Shown here piece after piece: positions 1 through 7,155 of a stretch of 12,244 bases of DNA. The notes below the pieces were generated by a model. That model ran no database searches. It worked only from the letters and a program-made list of their open reading frames with translations, and was not told the DNA's origin. The DNA comes from Actinomycetota bacterium (GTDB taxonomy: Bacteria; Actinomycetota; Geothermincolia; Fen-727; Anoxymicrobiaceae): assembly GCA_003154635.1 (NCBI GenBank), contig PMDX01000146.1:1-12244 (forward strand), in the 5' to 3' direction. The stretch's first letter is position 1. Every line of letters begins with the position of its first letter. The translations under genes were made by a program, and so were the position numbers.

Positions 1-8
1 TCCCCCGG

Positions 9-1067
9 ATGGCCAGTTTCTTTATTCGCTGGGGCGACAACGGAACGATAGTCCAGTGGATCCAGAAGACATACAGGGTTGCGATTCTCCACGACGGCTT
101 CATGGACAACCTGTTTTCCAGCGTCGAATCCAAGCTCGGCTTCCCCATCGGTCACATCGCCTACGAAGCCCAGCGCAACTCCAGCAAGGCGGTGTTCGAG
201 GGGTTCACAAAGTTTATTCCCGGCTCCAAAATGTTGTTGAAGATCAAACCGCTGCGGCGCATCGCGGTGGAGCTTTTCAACCTGGTTGGAATAATCACCG
301 GACAGTGCCTGTCCGAGACCCTCGAGTACAAGCCGGGCGAGTACGGCGTGGCACGCATCAGCAACCCGTTCAACATGCGCCTGATGGCGGCCAATGTGGT
401 CGGCGCCTTCGAGACGCTCGAGGGTATCCCGTACGACAGTTCCTACGAGCAGGAGTCAGAGGACAAATACATCATCAAGGTAAGCGCCGCCAGGGAAAAG
501 TCCGAGATAGCCGAGCGTATGAAGCTCGAGTTCAAGCCTACGCTGCCCGGTACCATAAAATTCAGGCGGTGCCCATGGTGCCGTATACCGATACCGATTG
601 CGGACTCGCTCAAGTGGGTCCTCTCCGAGGGCATAATCCTCGACAGGCGAACCGGCGCCCGCCTCGTATTCGTCGACGGCTATATGGTAACGACCGTGTT
701 CCGAGAACTTGCTAACGAGTTGGGCGAGGAGATCTACGACCTCGTGGTCGAGGCTCAGCGCGACTGGACCATCAACAACGTGGGCGCGCTCGGCCTGTCG
801 GGAGGCGAAGAGCCGTTGACGCGGACCGCGCTCGAGGCCGCCTACCGCAACTACCTCGAGCACCTGCCTCTCTTCGGTTACGGCAATCCAGTTTCGTTCA
901 AAATGAGCGAGAACAAGATAGAAGTCGTAGTCGAGAACCCGTACGAGGCCAGCATCCTCGCCGGCACCCTGCAGGGCCTCTACGAAGCTCTCGAGAAGAG
1001 CAAGAGCACCGTCACCTGGGAGACGCCCCGCGAAGGCGTTGCCTCCTTTACCGTGAGCCCAGCTTGA
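9..1067 (+). CDS. Conserved hypothetical protein with internally duplicated domain
   Basis: I do not recognise this 352-residue protein with confidence. It has no signal peptide or clear membrane segment, so it is probably cytoplasmic. The sequence appears to contain the same domain twice. Residues about 23-160 begin with VAILHDGFMDNLF and include AYEAQR; residues about 217-350 begin with RLVFVDGYMVTTVF and include VVEAQR. Each copy ends with a comparable element: ISNPFNMRLMAANVVGAFETLEG in the first, VENPYEASILAGTLQGLYEALEK in the second. The linker holds a lone Cys pair, C188-P-W-C191. The pattern loosely recalls V4R-type (4-vinyl reductase, small-molecule-binding) domains, but that is an inference with low confidence. 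The frame is open to the left edge and no ribosome site is visible before the ATG at 9, so the true start may lie upstream of the window. The gene ends just before a long inverted repeat. Confidence 0.75.
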   Translation: MASFFIRWGDNGTIVQWIQKTYRVAILHDGFMDNLFSSVESKLGFPIGHIAYEAQRNSSKAVFEGFTKFIPGSKMLLKIKPLRRIAVELFNLVGIITGQCLSETLEYKPGEYGVARISNPFNMRLMAANVVGAFETLEGIPYDSSYEQESEDKYIIKVSAAREKSEIAERMKLEFKPTLPGTIKFRRCPWCRIPIPIADSLKWVLSEGIILDRRTGARLVFVDGYMVTTVFRELANELGEEIYDLVVEAQRDWTINNVGALGLSGGEEPLTRTALEAAYRNYLEHLPLFGYGNPVSFKMSENKIEVVVENPYEASILAGTLQGLYEALEKSKSTVTWETPREGVASFTVSPA

Positions 1068-1072
1068 AAACC

Positions 1073-1152
1073 CGGGGTCAGGTCTTTTATTGTTTGCTAC
1101 CACGGTTATCTTGAGCAGAGGAAATAAGCAAACAATAAAAGACCTGACCCCG
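1073..1152. repeat. Perfect 26-bp inverted repeat (REP-like hairpin)
   Basis: The left arm at 1073-1098 starts CGGGGTCAGGTC. The right arm at 1127-1152 ends GACCTGACCCCG and is its exact reverse complement over 26 bp. The intervening loop is 28 nt (1099-1126). The arms change from GC-rich at the outer ends to AT-rich inside. A ten-base direct repeat, TGACCCCGCT, occurs at 1145-1154 and again at 1157-1166, just outside the right arm. Palindromes with GGGGTCAGGTC-type ends resemble elements mobilised by REP-associated (Y1/IS200-like) transposases. That assignment is from memory, and no transposase is in the window. As RNA the element would form a very stable stem and could also terminate or protect the upstream message, but it lacks a T-run directly after the stem. 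Confidence 0.8.
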
Positions 1153-1214
1153 CTCATGACCCCGCTAAGAACGATTTTCAAGTCTGGTTGGGGAGGATTG
1201 GAGCGTATAGATTG

Positions 1215-1244
1215 TTGGCGTTTTGTGCCGGCTAACGTTATAAT
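1215..1244 (+). promoter_or_regulatory. Predicted sigma-70-type promoter of the L,D-transpeptidase gene
   Basis: A perfect -10 hexamer TATAAT lies at 1239-1244. TTGGCG at 1215-1220 serves as -35, 18 bp away. Transcription would begin near 1251, leaving a leader of about 80 nt before the favoured TTG start at 1333. Because rsmI follows with almost no gap, the same promoter probably serves both genes. Confidence 0.6.
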
Positions 1245-1332
1245 CTTTGCGCCGGGGGGCTGTTGGTACTAAATGCAGTCGTCCGGCTTTGTCGTCGTAA
1301 AACGGGTGGATAAGCCACGGAGGTGTGCTTTC

Positions 1333-3438
1333 TTGGTACTGGGAAGAAAAGGAAGAGCGGCGCTTGCAGCTCTACTGGTGGTCGCACTCATCGCCGCGGT
1401 GGCACCCGCGGTACTGGCCGGAAACAACCCGGCAGCTCCTTACAACCTCAAGGTCGGCACTCCTGACTCGAGTTCCACTGGCTGCCTCAGGTTGACGTGG
1501 AATGTCGATCAGCCGTCGCTGGTTTCGGCATTCCGGGTCTACAGGTCCGAGGGGCCGGAGTCTGGTTTCAAACAGGTATACAGCGACACAGTCGATATGA
1601 CCTCCGGCAAGCTCATGGACCATTTCGACAGCGGCCTGAAAAGCGGCGCTACTTATTATTACAAGGTCGCCCTCGTCGGCAAATCCGGCAAGGTTACCGG
1701 AACCACCGACGTCGCAAGGGGAACTCTTCGAGCAAAGACGGCTGCCACCCCCGGCGGCTATCCGGGAAAGCATATAATCATCTCCATCTACGACCAGCGC
1801 ATCTACTTCCTCGAGAACGACGTCCTGGTCAAGTCGCACCTCTGCTCGACGGGAGTCGACTCGAAGCCCACTCCGACCGGTGTCTTCTCGATCCAGTGGC
1901 ACGCGCCACTGTGCATAAGCGAGAAGTACGGCGGGGCTTACTGCTACTGGTGGATGAACTTCGCTCCCGACACGGGCATGCACGCGCTTCCTTACAACCC
2001 CGGCAGCGGCACCTGGGCGGGTGCCAGCCTGCTGGGGCACAAGGCGTCCCACGGCTGCGTGCGGCAATCCTACAACGACGCCAAGTGGGCATACGACTGG
2101 ACGCCGGACGGCACCCGCGTCGACGTCAGCGCGCTTCACTGGGAGGCCCCACCGCCACCGCCTGCGCCGGCGTCAGGCGGTAGTGCGAGCGAGGGCATCA
2201 GCAAAGCTTCTACGGACTGGTACCTCGCGGAGGGGTGCACGTCGGGCACCTTTGACGAGTACGTCCTCATGATGAATCCCAACGCCGCGGCCGCTAACGT
2301 CACAGCTTCTTTCATGAAGCCGGACGGTTCCGTGGTCAATGGTTCGTACGTGGTCCCCGCGCTCTCGAGGTACACGGTGCACGTGGACAATGTCGGTGGC
2401 CTCGACAACACGGAGGTATCGACGAAGCTGCACTCCGACCAGCCGATCACGGCGGAGCGCTCAATGTATTTCAAGGATTACAAAGGCAAGGACGGCGGCA
2501 CGTGCTCGGCCGGCGCATCAGCGACAAGCACCGAGTGGTACCTTGCCGAGGGCTACACCGGTGGCGACTTCGACGAGTATATCCTGGCACTGAACCCGGG
2601 CGACAGCGACGGGACGGTGCATATCAAGTACATGCTGCCCGGCGGGCGGAACGTCGACCGGGATTATGCCATCAAGGCACATTCGCGACTCTCGGTGCAC
2701 GTCGATGATGTCCCCGAATTGGCCAGCACGGACGTCTCGGCCAAGGTGACCTGCGAACAGCCGATAGTCGTCGAGCGTGCGCAATACTTCAATTACTACG
2801 GAAAGAATGACGGCAACGCCTCAACGGGCATCACGACGCCGGCCAAGAAATGGTACCTTGCCGAGGGCTACACCGGTGGCGACTTCGACGAGTACGTTCT
2901 CATCCAGAACCCTGGCGATACCGCTACAAAGGCGAATGTCACTTTCATGTGTAGTGACGGGGTAAACGTCAAGAGGAGTTACGACCTGGCAGCGAGGTCC
3001 CGGTTCAGCATTCACGTCGACGAGATACCCGAGCTCGCGAATAAAGAGGTGTCAACACAGGTCGACGCCAAAGCGAACGTGATAGTCGAGCGCTCGATGT
3101 ACTTCGTGAGCTACGGCAGGGACGGCGGGGCTGACGCGCCGGGCGTGTCCGAGGCCGCCAGGTTCTGGTACCTTGCCGAGGGCTACACGGGCGGTGATTA
3201 CGATACTTACGTGCTGGTGATGAATCCGAACGACACGGCGTCCAAGGTCGACATCAGTTTCCTGAAACCTGATGGGACCCAGGTGGGCACGTCGTTCTCC
3301 GTCGCCGCTCACAGCAGGTACACCGTGCACGTCGACGCTATCCAGGGGCTCACCGACGCCGAGTTCGCGACAGCGCTGACCGGCGAAAAGCCCGTCATCT
3401 GCGAAAGGGCGATGTACTTCTCGTTCCCAAAGCAATGA
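1333..3438 (+). CDS. Secreted L,D-transpeptidase (YkuD) with FnIII-like domain and four C-terminal repeats
   Basis: This exported cell-wall enzyme probably forms 3-3 peptidoglycan cross-links or attaches proteins to peptidoglycan. I favour the TTG at 1333 because GGAGGTG (1319-1325) sits 7 nt upstream and translation then opens directly with a signal peptide: basic RKGR, a hydrophobic stretch, and cleavage after AVLA (residue 29). An in-frame ATG at 1273 would add 20 residues and has a poorer ribosome site. From the TTG start, the domains are: fibronectin-III-like, about 33-132; YkuD catalytic domain, about 145-265, with the signature H236-K-A-S-H240-G-C242-V-R (C242 nucleophile, H240 and R244 conserved); a proline-rich linker, about 272-280; then four repeats starting with WYLAEG at residues 296, 402, 507 and 612. 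The repeats may belong to the DUF5719-like family and could bind wall polymers or surface partners; this is inferred. No sorting motif or C-terminal membrane anchor is visible. Confidence 0.9.
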   Translation: MVLGRKGRAALAALLVVALIAAVAPAVLAGNNPAAPYNLKVGTPDSSSTGCLRLTWNVDQPSLVSAFRVYRSEGPESGFKQVYSDTVDMTSGKLMDHFDSGLKSGATYYYKVALVGKSGKVTGTTDVARGTLRAKTAATPGGYPGKHIIISIYDQRIYFLENDVLVKSHLCSTGVDSKPTPTGVFSIQWHAPLCISEKYGGAYCYWWMNFAPDTGMHALPYNPGSGTWAGASLLGHKASHGCVRQSYNDAKWAYDWTPDGTRVDVSALHWEAPPPPPAPASGGSASEGISKASTDWYLAEGCTSGTFDEYVLMMNPNAAAANVTASFMKPDGSVVNGSYVVPALSRYTVHVDNVGGLDNTEVSTKLHSDQPITAERSMYFKDYKGKDGGTCSAGASATSTEWYLAEGYTGGDFDEYILALNPGDSDGTVHIKYMLPGGRNVDRDYAIKAHSRLSVHVDDVPELASTDVSAKVTCEQPIVVERAQYFNYYGKNDGNASTGITTPAKKWYLAEGYTGGDFDEYVLIQNPGDTATKANVTFMCSDGVNVKRSYDLAARSRFSIHVDEIPELANKEVSTQVDAKANVIVERSMYFVSYGRDGGADAPGVSEAARFWYLAEGYTGGDYDTYVLVMNPNDTASKVDISFLKPDGTQVGTSFSVAAHSRYTVHVDAIQGLTDAEFATALTGEKPVICERAMYFSFPKQ
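2218..3432 (+). repeat. Four tandem coding repeats (WYLAEG units, about 315 bp each)
   Basis: Units begin at 2218, 2536, 2851 and 3166. The spacing is 318, 315 and 315 bp, encoding 105-106 residues each. Every unit carries WYLAEG, a D-x-Y-x-L-x-x-N-P motif, an H-S/L-S-R-x-x-V/I-H-V-D core and an ER-x-x-Y-F ending. Units 2 and 3 are identical at DNA level over 44 nt (2536-2579 and 2851-2894). Unit 4 shares the first 23 nt. This points to recent duplication or conversion. Confidence 0.9.
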
Positions 3439-3439
3439 T

Positions 3440-4288
3440 GTGAAAACGCGCGAACCGCAGGGCGGAACTCTATATCTCTGCGCCACGCCAATAGGCAACC
3501 TTGGTGATATAACTATGCGCGCGCTGGAGACCCTGCGGACGTGCGACCTCATCGCCGCGGAGGATACCCGGCGCACCAGGCGCCTGCTGTCCCACTACGA
3601 CATCCACACTCCGATGGCAAGCTACCGCGAGGAGAACCGCGACACCGCCGGCTCGAAGATAATCGCGCGCCTCGAGCGCGGCCGGAAAGTGGCGCTCGTG
3701 TCCGACGCCGGGACGCCGGGGATCTCGGACCCGGGGCAGGACCTGGTCCGAAGGTGCCTGGAGGCCGGGATCGAGGTGCAGGCGATACCGGGAGCAAACG
3801 CGGCACTCACGGCACTGGTCATATCCGGGCTGCCGACCGCGCGTTTCTCGTTCGAGGGGTTTCTCCCGCGCAAGAAGGGCGCGAGGCGGCGAGCACTCGA
3901 GCAACTATCCGAAGACCGCAGGACGATCATCTTCCACGAGAGTCCCCAGCGCGTGGCCGAGACACTCCAGGACATTGTCGAAGTCCTGGGCGAGCGTCGC
4001 GTCGCCCTGGCTCGCGAGCTGACAAAGAAGTTCGAGGAGGTCATCCGCGGCACGGCTTCCGAGGTCCGCGAGAAGCTCGAGGACGGGACCGTCAGGGGCG
4101 AGGTAGTCCTGGTGGTGGAAGGGGCAAGCGAACGGGCGCCGGGCGACATCTCGTGCGAGGAAGCGCTCGTGGAAGTGAAGCGCCTTAGAGCCGAAGGCGC
4201 ATCGCTCAAGGACGCCGTGGTACTGGCAGCCGGGCAATCCCCGGGTCTCTCCAGGAGCAGGCTCTACAACGCGGCGCTCAAGGAGTAG
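3440..4288 (+). CDS. rsmI: 16S rRNA (cytidine1402-2'-O)-methyltransferase RsmI
   Basis: RsmI uses S-adenosylmethionine to 2'-O-methylate C1402 in the decoding centre of 16S rRNA. The 282-residue product is the normal length for the family. It carries the expected tetrapyrrole-methylase-fold motifs: ATPIGNLGDIT (15-25), AEDTR (40-44), SDAGTPGISDPG (88-99), PGANAALTAL (117-126), FEGFLPRKK (138-146) and FHESP (166-170). The GTG start at 3440 lies one base after the stop of the L,D-transpeptidase gene, with no good ribosome site of its own, so translational coupling is likely. The last 11 nt overlap the convergent AbrB-type gene. No terminator is visible at the junction. Confidence 0.96.
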   Translation: MKTREPQGGTLYLCATPIGNLGDITMRALETLRTCDLIAAEDTRRTRRLLSHYDIHTPMASYREENRDTAGSKIIARLERGRKVALVSDAGTPGISDPGQDLVRRCLEAGIEVQAIPGANAALTALVISGLPTARFSFEGFLPRKKGARRRALEQLSEDRRTIIFHESPQRVAETLQDIVEVLGERRVALARELTKKFEEVIRGTASEVREKLEDGTVRGEVVLVVEGASERAPGDISCEEALVEVKRLRAEGASLKDAVVLAAGQSPGLSRSRLYNAALKE

Positions 4289-4514
4289 GCATCTCCCGTA
4301 TCTGTTCGAGGCACTCCGAGCAGATGTTTTTCGCCAGGAAAGGGTAAAGCGTGCTGGCGCCGCCGCAGAACGTACAGCCCTCGTGGTGAGGCGCGATGAC
4401 AAGCCGGTCTCCTTCGACCTCTACGTCGAGTGGATCTCCGGGCTCCAGGCCCAGCATCAAGCGGTAGCCCTTTGGCACTACTACCCTTCCAAGGTTGTCG
4501 ATCTTCTTGATCAC
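4278..4514 (-). CDS. AbrB/MazE/SpoVT-type DNA-binding protein with four-cysteine tail
   Basis: This 78-residue protein is probably a dimeric transcription regulator. Residues 1-43 fit the AbrB-type swapped-hairpin fold (IKKIDNLGRVVVPKGYR, then LEPGDPLDVEVEGDRLVI). Two CxxC pairs follow, C47/C50 and C65/C68, which could form a small zinc knuckle. This tail is absent from a minimal AbrB domain. The start is GTG at 4514, with GGGAG (4526-4522) 7 nt upstream. It lies 15 nt after the stop of tldD on the same strand, so the two are probably co-transcribed. Its 3' end overlaps rsmI by 11 nt in convergent orientation. There is no antitoxin-toxin arrangement here: the neighbour is tldD, not a toxin. 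Its targets are unknown. Confidence 0.85.
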   Translation of the reverse strand: MIKKIDNLGRVVVPKGYRLMLGLEPGDPLDVEVEGDRLVIAPHHEGCTFCGGASTLYPFLAKNICSECLEQIREMPTP

Positions 4515-4529
4515 TTTCGATCTCCCGTC

Positions 4530-5924
4530 CTATACTTCCGTACCGCCGACCGTGAGTTCGGCAATCCTGAATGTCGGGCCGCCGGTCGTTACCGGTACGC
4601 CCTGTCCGTCTTTCCCGCACGTCCCTTCCTCGAAGCCGAGGTCGTTGCCGACGGCGTCGATCAGCTCCAGCGTCCGTGGGCCGTTGCCGATGAGGGTCGC
4701 GCCGCGGACAGCCTGTCCGAGCTGCCCGTTCTCGATCAGGTATCCCTCAGAAACACCGAAAACGTAGTCGCCCGTTGCCGGGTCGACCTGCCCGCCGCCC
4801 ATCTTCGCCGCGTACAGACCCTTCGGGGTGGAAGAGATGATATCGGCGGGGTCCGAGTCACCGGGCTCAATGTACGTGTTGCTCATGCGAGGCACCGGCG
4901 CGAAGCGGAACGACTGGCGCCTTCCGTTCCCGGTGCTCTCGGTCGCGTCTTTCATCGCTTCGTGCCGCGCGTAGAGGAACTCCCTGAGGATGCCCTTTTC
5001 GATGAGTATGGTATGCCGCGAAGGGGTTCCCTCGTCGTCGAACTCATACGAACCCCAGAGCCCCGGCAGCGTCGGGTTGTCGGATGCCGTGACCACGGCG
5101 CTCGCGACCTGCCGGTCGACCTTGCCGGCGTACACCGAGGCGCCCTTGTGAACGTGGTCGATCTCGAGTCCGTGCCCCGAGGCCTCGTGCAGCAGCACGC
5201 CACCGGTGCCGGAGTTCATGACGACCGCCATCTTACCTGTGGGCGAGGGCCTGGCGCCGAGCATCGTGAGCGCCCTGCGCGCAGCGACGACAGCAACGTA
5301 TGCCGGATCGTGCTCCTCGTAGAAGCACGGTCCCGAGAGTGATCCCGGGGCCTCCTGCCCGATCTGTATCAAGCCTTCACGGCTGGCGACCACCTGAACG
5401 ACGAGGCGTGTCCGCTGACACGAGTCCCCTCGGACCTCACCGAGGCTGTTGGCGAAGAGCGCTTCCTCGACAAGCGAGTTGTGCATTGCGGTGACCTGCC
5501 TGACTTCGCCGCTCTCGGCGCGCGCCGCTTCGTCGCATGCAGCCAGGTACTCGACCACATTGCCGACGTCGTGCGAGCCGGGGTCCGGTTTGCAGACCGG
5601 GGGCGGCGCGCTTCGCGAAGAAACGACCACCTCGAGCGTGCGGCCACCGGCAGCATGCCGTAGAGCTTCAGCAGCAGTGCGCGCGGCCTTCAGGAGGTGT
5701 TCCCGGTCGAGGATATCGGTGTGCGCGTACGCTGTCAGGTCGCCCTTGATGACCCGGACGCCGGCGCCGATGTCCACCCCGATCGACAGGTCGTCGAGCT
5801 TCCCGTCCTCGTAGCGCACCATCTGGACCGACCTGCGCTGGCACAGGACGTCGGAATACGCGCCGCCAGTTTCGAGCGCGGCTTTCGCGGCCTCGACCGC
5901 GAGCTCCGTATCCAGGACCGTCAA
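4530..5924 (-). CDS. tldD: TldD family zinc metalloprotease
   Basis: TldD is the catalytic subunit of the TldD/TldE (PmbA) protease known to process modified peptides and labile proteins. The zinc motif is H246-E-A-S-G-H251, followed by GLEIDH. A late conserved Cys in GTCGKDGQG (C436) fits the third metal ligand of the family. The C-terminal half carries the usual GLYAAKMGGGQVD and FGVSEGYLIENG blocks. I place the start at TTG 5924, because GGAGG (5938-5934) lies 9 nt upstream and the product then begins MTVLDTELAVEAAKAAL, as in other TldD proteins, with 464 residues. The frame stays open to an ATG at 6023, but those 33 extra residues look non-homologous. It leads a two-gene unit with the AbrB-type gene. 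No tldE/pmbA is nearby. Confidence 0.92.
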   Translation of the reverse strand: MTVLDTELAVEAAKAALETGGAYSDVLCQRRSVQMVRYEDGKLDDLSIGVDIGAGVRVIKGDLTAYAHTDILDREHLLKAARTAAEALRHAAGGRTLEVVVSSRSAPPPVCKPDPGSHDVGNVVEYLAACDEAARAESGEVRQVTAMHNSLVEEALFANSLGEVRGDSCQRTRLVVQVVASREGLIQIGQEAPGSLSGPCFYEEHDPAYVAVVAARRALTMLGARPSPTGKMAVVMNSGTGGVLLHEASGHGLEIDHVHKGASVYAGKVDRQVASAVVTASDNPTLPGLWGSYEFDDEGTPSRHTILIEKGILREFLYARHEAMKDATESTGNGRRQSFRFAPVPRMSNTYIEPGDSDPADIISSTPKGLYAAKMGGGQVDPATGDYVFGVSEGYLIENGQLGQAVRGATLIGNGPRTLELIDAVGNDLGFEEGTCGKDGQGVPVTTGGPTFRIAELTVGGTEV

Positions 5925-5985
5925 GGTATGAGACCTCCGAATCGATGAATGTTTAAAATACGTGTCTGCCCCGATAATTGAGGCT

Positions 5986-6013
5986 AATACAAGACGCTTC
6001 TTCGCGCAACCAA
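5986..6013 (-). promoter_or_regulatory. Possible promoter for tldD
   Basis: On the minus strand, TTGGTT (6013-6008) and TGTATT (5991-5986) are 16 bp apart. The matches to -35 and -10 consensus are partial. If real, the leader would be about 55 nt. Confidence 0.25.
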
Positions 6014-6103
6014 TTTTTTCCATAAAGTGTCCAGAAAGTGCTACCCGCCTCTAGCGGAAGAAAGGCGCCAGGCTCATCTACGTCAGTAAGTTGATCGACT
6101 GAC

Positions 6104-6130
6104 CTGACAGGCCTCGGGTGGTGGTATCAT
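6104..6130 (+). promoter_or_regulatory. Possible promoter for the iron-sulfur/flavoprotein pair
   Basis: CTGACA (6104-6109) and TATCAT (6125-6130) are separated by only 15 bp. This is the best match I can find in the gap, but it is weak. The implied leader would be about 110 nt. Confidence 0.25.
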
Positions 6131-6249
6131 TTACTGTTGTCTGGCGGCGCACGCTTCAGCAAAGCCGGTTACCAATTACATGCCGGGAAGCGAGGTGTCG
6201 TGCCGGACCCGCAGGAGTTTGAGCCGCAGCAAGAAAGGTCAGGTTGATC

Positions 6250-7134
6250 ATGAGCATCACTCGTAAAAGAGACCTTGTCCGACACCTTCTTACACTCTTT
6301 TCCGCACCCGTCATAGTGGCAAGAACGTTGCCCGCTCACGTGGGCCACGGCCAGCCGGAGTTACACCAGCATCTCCCGCGCTTCATGTTGAGACTCATGT
6401 CGCGCTACGAACATCTGATAATGCGGTCGATCGATTTTCTTGCGACTCGCGACTGGATCTACAGGTACGACCCGATCAGGCGCTTCGTCGAGAAGACCGC
6501 CGACCTCATAATGAGCACGATCAACGGCGAGGTCCTGACGGCCGGTGAGGCGAAAGAAATGATCGACTCGATAATCAAAGGCGGCTACACGGTCGCGGTC
6601 GGCACGTGCCCGTGCAGGCGCGCGCGAAACGAGCTGTCCGACGAAGTGCCGAACAACACCGATATGGTTTTCGGTAGATGGGCCGAGGGGTACATCGAGA
6701 ACTACCCGGGCCTTTACCATGAAGTCACCCGCGAAGAAGCCCGAGAGCTGATCGATGAATTCGATCGTCTGGGTTTCCTCCACCAGGTGTACGGTTTCCT
6801 GAAGAAAGAGGGCGTGGCTTTCGTGGTCTGCAATTGCGACCAGGAGGTCTGCATTCCGCTGAACGCGCAGAAACTGCGAGGTTTCCAGTCGTTCCGAAAG
6901 GGAAGGGCTCTCGCCAGTGTTGACAGGGAAGCCTGCCTGGGCCTCGAGGAATGCGGAGTGTGCGTCTCAAGGTGCCCGTTTGATGCGAGGCTCTCCGGGG
7001 GACCGTCAGGCGCGGTCGATACGGATAAGTGCTTCGGTTGTGGGGTCTGCGTCGTCAGCTGTAAGGGCAACGCGACCTCTCTCGAGCGCAAGAAGGGCGC
7101 CCAGCTGGCATACGCGCGGAAGCTCGTTTTGTAG
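6250..7134 (+). CDS. Iron-sulfur protein with C-terminal 2x[4Fe-4S] ferredoxin domain
   Basis: This 294-residue protein is probably a cytoplasmic electron carrier or redox subunit. The C-terminus holds two ferredoxin-type cluster motifs: C229-x5-C235-x2-C238-x3-C242-P, and C261-x2-C264-x2-C267-x3-C271. The first has an enlarged first spacing (x5 instead of x2). Upstream, C120-P-C122-R and C194-N-C196-x4-C201 provide five more cysteines that could bind another cluster. The N-terminal 110 residues are basic/helical and unassigned. I chose ATG 6250; TTG 6244 is an alternative in the same frame, and AAAGG/CAGG upstream does not settle it. The next gene starts 21 nt after this one ends and encodes a flavoprotein, so the two are probably an operon. 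The exact family is not recognised. Confidence 0.85.
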   Translation: MSITRKRDLVRHLLTLFSAPVIVARTLPAHVGHGQPELHQHLPRFMLRLMSRYEHLIMRSIDFLATRDWIYRYDPIRRFVEKTADLIMSTINGEVLTAGEAKEMIDSIIKGGYTVAVGTCPCRRARNELSDEVPNNTDMVFGRWAEGYIENYPGLYHEVTREEARELIDEFDRLGFLHQVYGFLKKEGVAFVVCNCDQEVCIPLNAQKLRGFQSFRKGRALASVDREACLGLEECGVCVSRCPFDARLSGGPSGAVDTDKCFGCGVCVVSCKGNATSLERKKGAQLAYARKLVL

Positions 7135-7155
7135 CTGAACGGCCTGGAGGTGGAG

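Larger units (their letters stand above)
5925..6249. other. Divergent intergenic region between tldD and the iron-sulfur gene
   Basis: About 325 nt lie between the two opposed starts. I see weak promoter-like matches in both directions (listed separately) and a short hairpin, CCGC/GCGG, at 6045-6057. No convincing gene, RNA or riboswitch is visible. The tldD frame is open across part of it (to 6023) but without coding support. Confidence 0.6.

Noticed and set aside
456..1181. Minus-strand ORF of 241 codons opposite the first gene
   Set aside because: It runs through the inverted repeat and mirrors the coding frame of the plus-strand gene. No ribosome site or family motif is seen.
1090..1272. 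Plus-strand ORF of 60 codons between the first two genes
   Set aside because: It starts inside the inverted repeat arm, spans the predicted promoter and has no ribosome site.
1372..2139. Minus-strand ORF of 255 codons opposite the L,D-transpeptidase
   Set aside because: The plus strand encodes a signal peptide and SHGCVR catalytic motif in this stretch, and the antisense product has no family features.
2218..3432. Regular 315-bp periodicity considered as CRISPR or satellite
   Set aside because: The period is far too long for CRISPR, and the units are in-frame protein repeats with a conserved motif.
4278..4514. AbrB-type gene as an antitoxin (MazE-like)
   Set aside because: No MazF, PIN or other toxin gene is adjacent, and the neighbours are tldD and rsmI. 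The cysteine tail is also unlike MazE.
4383..5342. Long plus-strand ORF (319 codons) opposite tldD
   Set aside because: It is antisense to a clear TldD with an intact zinc motif. Its product is Arg/Val/Pro-rich and low in recognisable motifs, typical of a high-GC shadow frame.
5925..6023. N-terminal extension of tldD to ATG 6023
   Set aside because: The extra residues do not resemble TldD N-termini, no good ribosome site precedes the ATG, and TTG 5924 has GGAGG at 9 nt.
6200..6247. Micro-ORF (GTG, 15 codons) ending just before the iron-sulfur gene
   Set aside because: It has no leader-peptide codon bias, no nearby terminator and only a weak ribosome site. Chance occurrence is likely.
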